A stretch of 64,000 nucleotides of DNA from NCBI RefSeq assembly GCF_003815875.1, contig NZ_CP033924.1, positions 4,092,001 through 4,156,000 on the forward strand, in the 5' to 3' direction. The notes below the pieces were generated by a model. That model was not told the DNA's origin, did not search any database, and saw only the letters and a list, made by a program, of their open reading frames with translations. This document shows positions 8,642 through 16,700 of this stretch, in pieces; within the stretch, counting starts at the first letter, position 1; each line of letters starts with the position of its first letter. Position numbers and translations under genes: made by a program. The DNA comes from Chryseobacterium lactis. Its GTDB lineage: Bacteria; Bacteroidota; Bacteroidia; Flavobacteriales; Weeksellaceae.

Positions 8642-9211
8642 ATGAACACACAATCAAAAATCGCAGTTTTAGCAATGGTCACTTTATCATTTGCATTCGG
8701 TGGAAAGGTAACTGCACAAACGATGAAAGAAAAAACAGTTATGGTAGGAGGAGCCGCCATGTACCCGTCTAAGAATATCATTGAAAATGCAATGAACTCT
8801 AAAGATCACAAAACGCTGGTTGCCGCAGTAAAAGCTGCCGGTCTGGTAGAAACCCTGGAAAGTGCTGGCCCATTTACTGTATTGGCACCTACAGATGCAG
8901 CCTTTGCAAAGCTTCCTAAAGGAACAGTAGAGAACTTAGTAAAACCTGAAAACAAGGCAATGCTTACTAAAATATTAACTTACCATGTTCTGGCCGGTAA
9001 ATATAGTGCCAAGCAAATATGGGAAGCAGTAGCAGCAGGAAAAGGTAAAAGCATGATGAAAACAGTACAGGGTGAAGAACTTACATTCTGGACAAAAGGT
9101 AAAGACCTTTATGTAAAAGATGCTAAAGGGAATAGTGCAAAAGTTACAATAGCTGATGTAAATCAGTCTAATGGAGTAATTCATGTAATAGATACGGTGT
9201 TAATGCCATAG
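8642..9211 (+). CDS. Secreted fasciclin (FAS1) domain protein
   Basis: Protein of 189 residues with an N-terminal signal peptide (first 26 residues, ending near GGKVTAQ) and a single FAS1 domain. FAS1 landmarks are LVAAVKAAGLVETLESAGPF, TVLAPTDAAFAKLP (H1-type motif), ILTYHVLAGKYSA and NGVIHVIDTVLMP (H2-type motif) at the C-terminus. Such proteins are exported and thought to mediate adhesion or matrix interactions; the exact role is unknown. Divergent position next to an ECF sigma/anti-sigma pair is common for FAS1 genes in this phylum, as I recall, and suggests sigma-dependent control. A terminator follows at 9217-9244. Confidence 0.92.
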   Translation: MNTQSKIAVLAMVTLSFAFGGKVTAQTMKEKTVMVGGAAMYPSKNIIENAMNSKDHKTLVAAVKAAGLVETLESAGPFTVLAPTDAAFAKLPKGTVENLVKPENKAMLTKILTYHVLAGKYSAKQIWEAVAAGKGKSMMKTVQGEELTFWTKGKDLYVKDAKGNSAKVTIADVNQSNGVIHVIDTVLMP

Positions 9212-9216
9212 TTTTA

Positions 9217-9244
9217 AAACAGCATATCCTTATGCTGTTTTTTT
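9217..9244 (+). terminator. Terminator of the fasciclin gene
   Basis: Ten-base stem AAACAGCATA / TATGCTGTTT with loop TCCT, followed by a T-run. A possible upstream ATG of the next gene at 9232 falls inside this hairpin, which argues for the later start at 9280. Confidence 0.88.
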
Positions 9245-9279
9245 CGTTTTTTCTAATCAAACACTTAAAAATTAATATT

Positions 9280-9996
9280 ATGAAAAAAACAATTCACGTT
9301 TCCAATCAGGGTGCAACCCTTGATACCAACAGAAGAAACTTTTTGAAACTAAGTGGAGTAGGACTGGCTATCGCCGGACTTACGATGATAGGATGTAGTG
9401 ATGATAATGATTTCCAATTTCCGGATAATAACAATCAGGTTTTTGACCTGGGAACAGGTGATGTTGGAATTTTAAATTATGCCTACGCTCTGGAACAGCT
9501 TGAAGCCGATTTCTATACCAAAGTTGTCAATAATTTTTATTCAGGAATTTCCAGTATTGAAAAGGAAATTTTCACGGATCTCTATCATCATGAGGTCGTT
9601 CACCGGGACTTCTTCAAAGCGGCAATCAGTGGTGTTACACAAAATGTTCTCCCAAAACTAGAATTCCAGTATCCTAATGTCAATTTTAATGACAGGAATT
9701 CTGTTTTAGCGACTTCAAAAGCATTGGAAGATACGGGAGTAGCAGCTTATAACGGAGCCGGAAAATATATTTCGAATCCCGATTATCTTGTTATTGCCGG
9801 TAAAATAGTTTCAGTAGAAGCCAGACATGCATCGGCAATACGAAACCTGATCAACCCCGGATCTGCAGATTTTTCAGGAGATGACGTAATAGACGCAAAC
9901 GGACTTGACCTGGCCAAAGAACCTAAAGATATTGTAATGGCTGCAGGAGGATTTATAAAAACATCTTTTACCTGGAAAGAAAGAGGTATTAATTAA
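9280..9996 (+). CDS. Ferritin-like domain protein, Tat-type lipoprotein
   Basis: Exported protein of 238 residues. The N-terminus has a twin-arginine motif (NRRNFLKLSGVG) followed by a hydrophobic stretch and lipobox-like LTMIGC, so it is probably a Tat-exported lipoprotein. The rest is a four-helix ferritin-like domain: ILNYAYALEQLEADFY, HHEVVHRDFFKAAI, KALEDTGVAAYNGAG and SVEARHASAIRNLI give the Glu and His residues expected for a di-metal site. Function is unproven; related proteins are linked with desiccation or oxidative stress. It starts at ATG 9280 (MKKTIHVSNQG) and is followed 25 bases later by a second ferritin-like gene. Confidence 0.88.
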   Translation: MKKTIHVSNQGATLDTNRRNFLKLSGVGLAIAGLTMIGCSDDNDFQFPDNNNQVFDLGTGDVGILNYAYALEQLEADFYTKVVNNFYSGISSIEKEIFTDLYHHEVVHRDFFKAAISGVTQNVLPKLEFQYPNVNFNDRNSVLATSKALEDTGVAAYNGAGKYISNPDYLVIAGKIVSVEARHASAIRNLINPGSADFSGDDVIDANGLDLAKEPKDIVMAAGGFIKTSFTWKERGIN

Positions 9997-10021
9997 CCAT
10001 TCACCCTCAAATATTAATATT

Positions 10022-10837
10022 ATGAATATCCTTAAATTACTAGATAAGCTTTCTAATGATAAATTCTTTACTACGGAAGCTACAAGATTAGACGCTATTA
10101 GCAATATCTCTGCCTTTGGAAAAAAAGCTGCTGTAGCTTCAGTTCCTCTTGGGCTTGCCGGTATGATGGCATCTCCTGTAAAGGCAGAAACACAAAAACC
10201 TCAAGTAACCGGAAGTTTTTTGAAAAGCACTTTAACGGATGCTTTACAACTGGCTTTAGTCCTTGAATATCTTGAAAGCGAATACTACGGAATGGGCTTA
10301 TCCGCTGCCGGATTAATTCCCAATGCAGACAGAACCGTTTTTATGCAGATCTCAAAACATGAATCTGCTCATGTTAATTTTTTGAAAAGTACGTTAACCT
10401 CTTTAGGGACAACTCCCGGAGCAAAACCAACTTTTGATTTTACAGCAAACGGAAATTTTTCTCCGTTTACCGATTATAACCAGTTTCTTATTCTTGCTCA
10501 GGCTTTTGAAGATACGGGAGTAAGAGCATATAAAGGCCAGGCCGGAAATGTAATGTCTAATAAAGTGGTTTTACAGGCTGCTTTACAGATTCATTCGGTG
10601 GAAGCCAGACATGCTTCTCAGGTAAGAAGAATGAGAGCCAATAAAGGATGGATAGAACTCGCCAATGGTGGGAATATGCCATCAGCAACCAATCCTGTGT
10701 ATGCAGGTGAAGATAATACCAACCAGGCTGGATTTAATACTGCAAATTTGTTTGGTGCAGCAGCAGGTTCGGCAGCTTATGATGAAGTTTTAAGTGGTAG
10801 TGATGCTCAGGCTATTGCCTCTTTGTTCATAGTTTAG
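10022..10837 (+). CDS. Second ferritin-like domain protein
   Basis: Protein of 271 residues, paralogous in architecture to its neighbour. The N-terminal 60 residues include a hydrophobic stretch (AAVASVPLGLAGMMASPVKAE) that could act as a signal or anchor, although 35 polar residues precede it. Metal-ligand-type motifs follow: LALVLEYLESEYY, SKHESAHVNFLKSTL, AFEDTGVRAYKG and HSVEARHASQVRRMRA. The Glu/His pattern matches the first protein, so the two may form a hetero-oligomer or result from duplication. A strong terminator follows, so fasciclin, ferritin-like 1 and ferritin-like 2 lie in separate or partly separate units. Confidence 0.87.
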   Translation: MNILKLLDKLSNDKFFTTEATRLDAISNISAFGKKAAVASVPLGLAGMMASPVKAETQKPQVTGSFLKSTLTDALQLALVLEYLESEYYGMGLSAAGLIPNADRTVFMQISKHESAHVNFLKSTLTSLGTTPGAKPTFDFTANGNFSPFTDYNQFLILAQAFEDTGVRAYKGQAGNVMSNKVVLQAALQIHSVEARHASQVRRMRANKGWIELANGGNMPSATNPVYAGEDNTNQAGFNTANLFGAAAGSAAYDEVLSGSDAQAIASLFIV

Positions 10838-10869
10838 ATATATACGAGGCAATAACAGCCGAGATTTTT

Positions 10870-10905
10870 AACCCTTTTCCGAAGCTTTTTGGAAAAGGGT
10901 TTTTA
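10870..10905 (+). terminator. Terminator of the ferritin-like genes
   Basis: Eleven-base stem AACCCTTTTCC / GGAAAAGGGTT with a ten-base loop followed by TTTATT, between convergent genes. Confidence 0.85.
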
Positions 10906-10941
10906 TTATCTTGAAAGTTGATCAGATTTTTGTGAGAGCAA

Positions 10942-11727
10942 TTAAGATTTTCTGCGGCGGCCGGATACTTTACGGTCCAGGTCTTTAATATCCTGTCTCA
11001 GCTCGCGGAACATTTCCTTAAAGTTGTAGCTTTCATAATCCCCCGGTTCAAAATCTTCAGGGAAAATTCCCGAAGCATACTGCCAGATTTCCACTACTTC
11101 TTCAAACGGGATATCATAGGCTTCATAGAATGAATTATCTGCACTTACACAGATTGCATTATCTTTTCTTTCCTTAAAACGTTTATAGGTAATCCCATCG
11201 TTCAATGTTACAAAAACATAGGTTTTTCCCGGTTTCAAATCGCTGATGCCTTCTACATATTTTCCTACAATATAAGAACCGCTTCTGAACGGCGGCATAG
11301 AATCTCCGTCAGCAGGGAAGGCTCTGTACTTTCCATTGGTCAGGAAAGGCAGTGCAATTCGTTGAAGACTTTCTATATATTCCACATCGCTGTATCCTTC
11401 CAGATATCCCATGGATGCTTTCTGAGGAATGATTTCAATTGTATCATTTCCCAAATCATCTACTGCTACGGGAAGTACAATTCTGTTATCCGGCAGTTTC
11501 ATCATATCGTCCATTGGATATTTATCGATATCTACAGATAGCAACAGATCAATGCTGACATGGAAATATTTTGAAATTTTTATCAGCAGCTCAATAGGAG
11601 GTTCAGAAATTCCATTCTCATATTTAGAATATCGAACCCTGGAGATTACTAATTCATCGGCTACATTTTGTTGAGAGATTTTTCTCCTGGCTCTTAAAAA
11701 GCGTATATTATTTGAAAAAATTGACAT
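10942..11727 (-). CDS. XRE-S24 (LexA/CI-like) repressor, copy 1
   Basis: Regulator of 261 residues with an N-terminal helix-turn-helix (FLRARRKISQQNVADELVISRVRYSKYENG, residues 10-45) and a C-terminal S24 peptidase-like domain. FPADGDSMPPFRSGSYIVGKYV carries the Ser of the Ser-Lys dyad, and KPGKTYVFVTLNDGITYKRF the Lys. Such proteins self-cleave or dissociate after DNA damage, so this is a candidate SOS-like regulator. The start at ATG 11727 (MSIFSNNIRF) is conserved with copy 2; an upstream frame extension to 11748 is ignored. Nearly the same protein and control region recur at 15860-16639, indicating duplication. Confidence 0.9.
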   Translation of the reverse strand: MSIFSNNIRFLRARRKISQQNVADELVISRVRYSKYENGISEPPIELLIKISKYFHVSIDLLLSVDIDKYPMDDMMKLPDNRIVLPVAVDDLGNDTIEIIPQKASMGYLEGYSDVEYIESLQRIALPFLTNGKYRAFPADGDSMPPFRSGSYIVGKYVEGISDLKPGKTYVFVTLNDGITYKRFKERKDNAICVSADNSFYEAYDIPFEEVVEIWQYASGIFPEDFEPGDYESYNFKEMFRELRQDIKDLDRKVSGRRRKS

Positions 11728-11745
11728 TGATAAAAGGTATGTCAG

Positions 11746-11775
11746 CAAAAATACAAAATTTGCTTCCTATATCAA
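11746..11775 (-). promoter_or_regulatory. Promoter and candidate operator of XRE-S24 copy 1
   Basis: On the minus strand TTG (11773-11775), 19 bases, then TATTTTTG (11746-11753) match the Bacteroidota TTG/TAnnTTTG promoter. Immediately upstream of the -7 box is ACAAAATTTGC (plus strand 11753-11763). An almost identical block lies before copy 2, with the fuller palindrome ACAAATTTTGT, suggesting an autorepression site. Confidence 0.6.
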
Positions 11776-12154
11776 TAATAAGAACCGGTTTTCACAAAGG
11801 AAATCAGCAAATTCAATTTTCATGACTGATTTCGCCAAAATTTTGGTGTTCAAAATCACTTCTTTTTCCCAGAATTACCCAAGATTATATGCTTTTATCT
11901 ACTTTAAGGAATATTTATAAATAAACAATATTTGTTTGAAAATTAATAACTCTAAATTTCTTAATTTGACATATTATTTTTAACATTTAGAAAATCAATC
12001 ACATATAAATCAAAATGATATTTATATCAAATCACCTTTATATTAATGAAATATTAAATTATATAAATAATACATTAATTTATTCAAAAAAATATACCAT
12101 CGTATTGTTATTATTCCTATATTCGTGATGTATTAATCATATAAAATTATAGTT
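11776..12154. other. AT-rich intergenic region upstream of the bacteriocin-like gene
   Basis: About 380 bases of very AT-rich DNA without a convincing reading frame. It should hold the promoter of the small peptide gene; TATATTCG at about 12119 is one mismatch from TAnnTTTG, but no well-spaced TTG is present. Confidence 0.45.
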
Positions 12155-12409
12155 ATGAAAAACTTAAAAAAATTAGACAGAAACGAATTGAAATCAATTT
12201 CAGGAGAAGGACTACTTGATCCAATCGGACACTTAATCGGAGGTGTTGTTGGCGCTGTTGGAGGTATCGTTGGAGGAATCGGAGGTGTTGTAGGAGGTAC
12301 TGTTAGCGGTGTTGTTAACGTTCTTGAAAACGGACTTTGCCAGGTACAGTGCGAAGTTAACCACGTTATTTACCTTAAAGTACTTAACTGTGGGGCTAGA
12401 ACTTGCTAG
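12155..12409 (+). CDS. Bacteriocin-like / RiPP-type precursor peptide
   Basis: Peptide of 84 residues. The N-terminus MKNLKKLDRNELKSISGEG is the leader of the Bacteroidota bacteriocin-like or natural-product precursor families, with a GG-type processing site expected after SGEG. The core is a long glycine-valine-isoleucine stretch of GG doublets (IGGVVGAVGGIVGGIGGVVGG, about residues 29-50), likely membrane-active or aggregating. Four cysteines follow in CQVQC and CGARTC. No peptidase-containing ABC transporter, modification enzyme or immunity gene is adjacent, so processing would depend on genes elsewhere. It has its own terminator. Antimicrobial function is inferred only from the leader and composition. 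Confidence 0.8.
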   Translation: MKNLKKLDRNELKSISGEGLLDPIGHLIGGVVGAVGGIVGGIGGVVGGTVSGVVNVLENGLCQVQCEVNHVIYLKVLNCGARTC

Positions 12410-12433
12410 GATCAACAAAAATTAAGAATTATT

Positions 12434-12459
12434 ACCGCTCTGAAAAGAGCGGTTTTTTT
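12434..12459 (+). terminator. Terminator of the bacteriocin-like gene
   Basis: Eight-base GC-rich stem ACCGCTCT / AGAGCGGT with GAAA loop, followed by seven T. Confidence 0.9.
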
Positions 12460-12655
12460 ATGCACAAAAGTCAAGCAGCAAAGTTACTGACAAAGCTTAT
12501 AATCAATGAATTGATCCAACGTTAGTCCTTTTAAAAATGCAATTACAGATACTAAAATTCTTTGCATAAAATTTAAAAAAATTATTTACGTCTTAATATT
12601 CCAGTCTTACCTCAACTTTTATAACTGATTTCTTTTATACGTATTTATTTTTAAT
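12460..12655. other. Non-coding spacer before the TonB receptor promoter
   Basis: AT-rich spacer with no reading frame or repeat I can identify. The regulatory sites of the receptor gene begin at 12656. Confidence 0.45.
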
Positions 12656-12695
12656 GCAACATTGTTGCGATAAAAAATTAAATTATCTAGCTTTG
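12656..12695 (+). promoter_or_regulatory. Promoter with overlapping palindromic operator for the TonB-dependent receptor
   Basis: TTG (12665-12667), 20 bases, TAGCTTTG (12688-12695) give a well-spaced Bacteroidota promoter 24 bases before the start. The perfect palindrome GCAACA-T-TGTTGC (12656-12668) covers the -33 element, an arrangement expected for repression. The symmetry resembles Fur/Zur-family operators, fitting a metal-uptake receptor, but the regulator is not identified. Confidence 0.7.
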
Positions 12696-12718
12696 CCTGA
12701 TTATTTAAGCATATGCAC

Positions 12719-15100
12719 ATGAAAAAAGCCGTTATTTTTTTGATGGGAGGAAGTCTTATTTCTTTTTCTCCTGTTTTGAAAGCTCAGAAACAAACGCCTA
12801 AAAAAGAGGTACAGGACATAGAATCTGTCGATATTCAGGGCAAATTGAATCACGATGCAGTTACAGTCACCAGAAAAACATTAGATTTCATTCAATCGAA
12901 TACATTGGGAGAGACATTAAGTAAAATTCCAGGGATACAAAACTCCGGTTATGGCCCAAATGCGGGTGCACCGGTTATCAGAAGTTTAAGCGGAAACAGG
13001 GTAAAAGTACTGGAAAACGGAACTGCCGTTAATGATCTTTCAGGAATAAGTCCTGATTTTAATATGGATATTGAAATGGATAATGTTCAAAGTATAACGG
13101 TTTACAAAAATTCAGCTTCGGTTTTATATGGTGGAAAAGCCATTGGAGGCGCCATAGATGTTGAGACCGATTATATTCCCCGGCAGCTTCCTTCAAAGAA
13201 TTTTAATTTTAAAGCACTTCTTGAAGGAGGTAGTAACAGTGGGCAGCGGCAGGCATTTTCAGCAAAGGGTACCATAGCCAAGAACTGGGTGTTAACCGTT
13301 GGAGCAAGTAACCAAAAGCAGGAAATTGTCAGAATTCCCGGAAAATCTAAAGACGGCAGATGTTATGACCCGAATCTGGTGGGATTCAACAGCATCTTAC
13401 AGTCGCTTTGCCAGCTCAATGTTGATTCCAGAAATGTTCTCAATACGAGTCTTTTTCCCTATATCAGTCAGTTTGCAATTGATCATATGATAGAATATGA
13501 ACTTTCACAAGATGATCTTTACACATTCAGCCCTACATATTACAATCCTTCGGATGGCAAATATTATCCTAATCCCAAGAATGACAAATATGTTCCTGGC
13601 CAGGATCCTTCAAAAGACCGTTACAGAAGCGAGGTAAACAGTATTAATGATATTGTTCCGATAAAAGACGGCATCATTTCCAACAGCCATTCAGAAAGCA
13701 ACTCATTTTATATCGGAACGAGTTATATCGGAAAATCATTTTACCTCGGAGGAGCTTACCAGAATTCTTATTCCTATTTTGGAGTTCCCGGTTATGCCAT
13801 GCCCAAAATGCCGGCACATTCTCATGGAAAACCTCAAAAAAAGATCGAATATTTACCGATTAATATAAAAAGTCTGTCTCATAAAGCGATGTTTGAATCT
13901 GCTTACAAGTTTAATAACTTTCCGATTGCCAGTATCAAACTGAATTATATGGGTGTATTTTCAAAAAACATGGAACTTCTTGAAAGATATAGAGCCAATC
14001 AGTTTAACGTACAACAACACAACGGCCGCCTGGAAATTACCCAGCAGAAAATGAAATTTCTAACCGGAACCACCGGAATGGAAGTACAATACAGAGATAT
14101 GGAAGGCAGTGGAAGCCAAAGGTATTTACCGAATACAATCAGCCGGGAGATTGGATTTTTCACTATGCAGCATCTTGATTTTAATTTCCTTGAATTTGAC
14201 TTTGGGTACCGGAACGATCATGTGCAACGCCAGGCTGAAGCCGATAATACCTATAAAAGAAGCCGCGGAATGTCTGGAGGAAAACTCACCGGAAGGGACT
14301 TTACCCTTAATCAGTTTCAGGCAGCTGCACAGTGGAATATCTATAAAAAAGCTTACCTGAAAGTACAATACAACCACTCGGAAAGAGCGCCTGAAGTGAA
14401 TGAATTGTATTCAGGAAACAACCATTTCGCTATCCTTACCGAAGAAAACGGAGATGACAGACTGGATAAAGAAATCGCAAAAACCATAGAAATAGGAGGT
14501 GGGCTTAATTTAAAAAATGTTCGCTTGTCTGCCAATTGGTATCACACCAATTATAAAAATTATATCTATCTGGCGCATACCGGATTGTCACGGGAAGTTT
14601 TTCTGGTTAAAGAATGGCGTTCTGATGATACAGAAATTAACGGAATTGAAGCTGAAGCAGCCTATAAAATGGATCTTCAGAAGTTCGGAAAATGGGAAAT
14701 TGGCTCCTATTATGACCTGGTGAGAAACATCAGTGTTGCCGACAGTTCTATCAGAAAATGGAGTGACGGGGATTATATGCCCAATATGCCTACGAGCCGT
14801 TTTGGATTCAACCTGACAGGAAGTATACAGAATTTTAGCATCAACGTAGGCCTGGATCATTATTTAAAACAAAAATATTTAGGAAAAAATATTAATCCTG
14901 AACTTCCGATGCCTGCATTTTCACTTCTTAATGCCCGTATTGCTTATGAAGACAACAGTTTGAAAATGGGTAGTATAGAATATTATATTACAGGAAATAA
15001 CCTTTTAAATACAGAAGCCAGACTTCAAAATTCTCAAATGAAATTCCTGAGTCCAATGGCAGGAATCAATATTTCGGTGGGAGTGAAGGTCAAAATATAA
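12719..15100 (+). CDS. TonB-dependent outer-membrane receptor, possibly for metal uptake
   Basis: Outer-membrane receptor of 793 residues (ATG 12719 chosen over an ATG two codons upstream). A signal peptide (first 24 residues, ending SPVLKAQ) is followed by a plug domain (LGETLSKIPGIQNSGYGPNAGAPVIRSLSGNRVKVLENG and SITVYKNSASVLYGG) and a long beta-barrel ending in an aromatic strand. No SusD gene is adjacent, so it is not a glycan-uptake pair. A Cys-containing loop (GRCYDPN...LCQLN, about residues 216-236) and a His-containing loop (PAHSHGKP) recall zinc receptors of the ZnuD type, and a Fur/Zur-like palindrome overlies the promoter. The zinc assignment is an inference. Confidence 0.88.
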   Translation: MKKAVIFLMGGSLISFSPVLKAQKQTPKKEVQDIESVDIQGKLNHDAVTVTRKTLDFIQSNTLGETLSKIPGIQNSGYGPNAGAPVIRSLSGNRVKVLENGTAVNDLSGISPDFNMDIEMDNVQSITVYKNSASVLYGGKAIGGAIDVETDYIPRQLPSKNFNFKALLEGGSNSGQRQAFSAKGTIAKNWVLTVGASNQKQEIVRIPGKSKDGRCYDPNLVGFNSILQSLCQLNVDSRNVLNTSLFPYISQFAIDHMIEYELSQDDLYTFSPTYYNPSDGKYYPNPKNDKYVPGQDPSKDRYRSEVNSINDIVPIKDGIISNSHSESNSFYIGTSYIGKSFYLGGAYQNSYSYFGVPGYAMPKMPAHSHGKPQKKIEYLPINIKSLSHKAMFESAYKFNNFPIASIKLNYMGVFSKNMELLERYRANQFNVQQHNGRLEITQQKMKFLTGTTGMEVQYRDMEGSGSQRYLPNTISREIGFFTMQHLDFNFLEFDFGYRNDHVQRQAEADNTYKRSRGMSGGKLTGRDFTLNQFQAAAQWNIYKKAYLKVQYNHSERAPEVNELYSGNNHFAILTEENGDDRLDKEIAKTIEIGGGLNLKNVRLSANWYHTNYKNYIYLAHTGLSREVFLVKEWRSDDTEINGIEAEAAYKMDLQKFGKWEIGSYYDLVRNISVADSSIRKWSDGDYMPNMPTSRFGFNLTGSIQNFSINVGLDHYLKQKYLGKNINPELPMPAFSLLNARIAYEDNSLKMGSIEYYITGNNLLNTEARLQNSQMKFLSPMAGINISVGVKVKI

Positions 15101-15108
15101 TAATTCAT

Positions 15109-15159
15109 CCGTTGTTATCAGCTTGACAAAATATTGTTTTCACCGATAACAACGGTTTT
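15109..15159 (+). terminator. Terminator of the TonB receptor gene
   Basis: Eleven-base stem CCGTTGTTATC (15109-15119) / GATAACAACGG (15145-15155) followed by TTTTA. The loop of 25 bases is unusually long. Confidence 0.65.
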
Positions 15160-15244
15160 ATCTGACCAAGTTTAAACATTTGAGTCATCATTCTTTGCGA
15201 TTAAAAATAATATGTTTCTTCAACATTGCCAATGAAACCGTGAG

Positions 15245-15850
15245 TTATCTGACTAATCGGAAAGTCATATTAATTCTCGGCTTCATAGGTAAAACAGATT
15301 TGGCAATCCGATGTTCCCAGTTCATCTGGAGATCACCTTTCATAATCAGCAAAGAACCGTGAGGCAAAGGCAGACTGTATTTGTTGGAATGATCATCTAC
15401 ACTCCTGAAATCAAAATTCCGGGTTTGCCCAAGACTTACCGAAGCAATGACAGGGCGGTTTCCCAGCTGACTTTCCTTGTCGCGATGCCAGGCTACAGAA
15501 TCATTTTTATCACGATACAAGTTCAACAACACTGAATTGAATGTGTACCCTGTAGATTTTTCAATCCGGTTTTTGATCTCCAGCAGTTCCGGCAGCCATG
15601 GATGAGCAACAAAGCGATTATCTCCCAACTGGTAGGTCTTCTTTTCATCACCATACCATGCCGTTAAACGCGGAGTTAACACCATTTTATCATACATTTT
15701 CTGTGTCCTCTGCTTCCAGGGAACTTTTTCCATTAAAAGATCAACAAGTTCGGAAGCCTCATTTTCTGTCAAAAAGTGTTCTGTATATTCCAGCAATTCT
15801 TTCGGAAACTGATAATAATCTTCTGTGTTGAATAAGCTAAGTTGTTCCAT
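15245..15850 (-). CDS. alkB: AlkB-like DNA dioxygenase (alkylation repair)
   Basis: 2-oxoglutarate/Fe(II)-dependent dioxygenase of 201 residues that would oxidatively remove alkyl groups from 1-methyladenine or 3-methylcytosine in DNA. The iron ligands are His122 and Asp124 in WHRDKE and His180 in NWEHRI. The 2-oxoglutarate-binding arginines are Arg192 and Arg198 in the AlkB signature RINMTFR. It starts nine bases after the stop of the XRE-S24 repressor on the same strand, so the two are very probably one operon, placing alkylation repair under the repressor that also faces dinB-dnaE. Confidence 0.93.
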   Translation of the reverse strand: MEQLSLFNTEDYYQFPKELLEYTEHFLTENEASELVDLLMEKVPWKQRTQKMYDKMVLTPRLTAWYGDEKKTYQLGDNRFVAHPWLPELLEIKNRIEKSTGYTFNSVLLNLYRDKNDSVAWHRDKESQLGNRPVIASVSLGQTRNFDFRSVDDHSNKYSLPLPHGSLLIMKGDLQMNWEHRIAKSVLPMKPRINMTFRLVR

Positions 15851-15859
15851 TATTAAAAA

Positions 15860-16639
15860 TCATTTACTTTTTCCGGAAACTTTATCTTCCAGTTCCCGGA
15901 TATCTTTTTTAAGTTCAAAAAACATTTCCTTAATATCAGCCTGCTCTGAGTGATCCGGCTCAAAATCTGCAGGAAAAATCCCTGAAGCATACTGCCATAC
16001 TTCTACAATTTCCTCAACCGGAATGTCATAAGGTTCATAGAATACGTTGTCTGCTGTCACACTGATCTTATTACCTGATCTGCCAGCAAAGCGTTTATAG
16101 GTAATTCCATTGTTCAGGGTAATAAAAACATAGGTTTTTCCCGGTTTCAGATCATCTATTTGTTCTACATATTTTCCTACGATATAGGAACCATTCTTAA
16201 AAGGTGGCATAGAGTCTCCATCTGCAGGAAAAGCTCTGTACTTTCCATTTGCTAAAAAGGGGAGTGTGACCCGTTGAAGGTTTTCAATATATCCCACATC
16301 ACTATAGCCTTCCAGATATCCCATTGATGCCTTTTGAGAAACAATTTCTATCACATTATTACCGGAATGATCTACTATCACGGGCAGAACAATCCTGTTA
16401 TCGGGCAGCTTAAGTATTTCTTCTACAGGATATTTCCTGATATCTACAGACACCAGCAGGTCAATACTAACATGAAAAAGTTTAGAAATCTTTACAATCA
16501 ATTCGATGGGCGGTTCCGATCTGCCATCTTCATACGCAACATACCTTGAGCGGGTAATCGCTAAAGAATCGGCCAACTCTTGTTGAGTTTTTTCTTTCTT
16601 ACCTCTTAAAAACCTTATGTTATCTGAGAAAATTGACAT
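15860..16639 (-). CDS. XRE-S24 (LexA/CI-like) repressor, copy 2
   Basis: Regulator of 259 residues, closely similar along its length to the protein at 10942-11727. The HTH is FLRGKKEKTQQELADSLAITRSRYVAYEDG; the S24 domain has FPADGDSMPPFKNGSYIVGKYVE (Ser) and KPGKTYVFITLNNGITYKRF (Lys). It lies between alkB (downstream, same strand) and dinB-dnaE (divergent), the standard layout for a local damage-responsive repressor. Start ATG 16639 (MSIFSDNIRF). Self-cleavage is inferred from the preserved Ser/Lys, and RecA dependence is unknown. Confidence 0.92.
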   Translation of the reverse strand: MSIFSDNIRFLRGKKEKTQQELADSLAITRSRYVAYEDGRSEPPIELIVKISKLFHVSIDLLVSVDIRKYPVEEILKLPDNRIVLPVIVDHSGNNVIEIVSQKASMGYLEGYSDVGYIENLQRVTLPFLANGKYRAFPADGDSMPPFKNGSYIVGKYVEQIDDLKPGKTYVFITLNNGITYKRFAGRSGNKISVTADNVFYEPYDIPVEEIVEVWQYASGIFPADFEPDHSEQADIKEMFFELKKDIRELEDKVSGKSK

Positions 16640-16657
16640 TGTTACAAAATATATCAA

Positions 16658-16696
16658 CAAAAATACAAATTTTGTTCAAAAACGTAACTAAATTTG
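16658..16696. promoter_or_regulatory. Divergent control region with operator candidate between repressor and dinB
   Basis: On the minus strand TATTTTTG (16658-16665) is the -7 box of the repressor, as in copy 1, abutting the palindrome-like ACAAATTTTGT (16665-16675). On the plus strand TAAATTTG (16689-16696) resembles a -7 box for dinB but lies only four bases before the annotated ATG and has a TTTG just 14 bases upstream, so it is uncertain. Confidence 0.55.
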
Positions 16697-16700
16697 TACC

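Noticed and set aside
14126..14377. Minus-strand frames inside the TonB receptor gene
   Set aside because: They are antisense shadows of a clear beta-barrel gene.
16689..16696. TAAATTTG as dinB -7 promoter box
   Set aside because: Only four bases from the ATG and just 14 bases from the nearest upstream TTTG; kept as uncertain in the control region entry.
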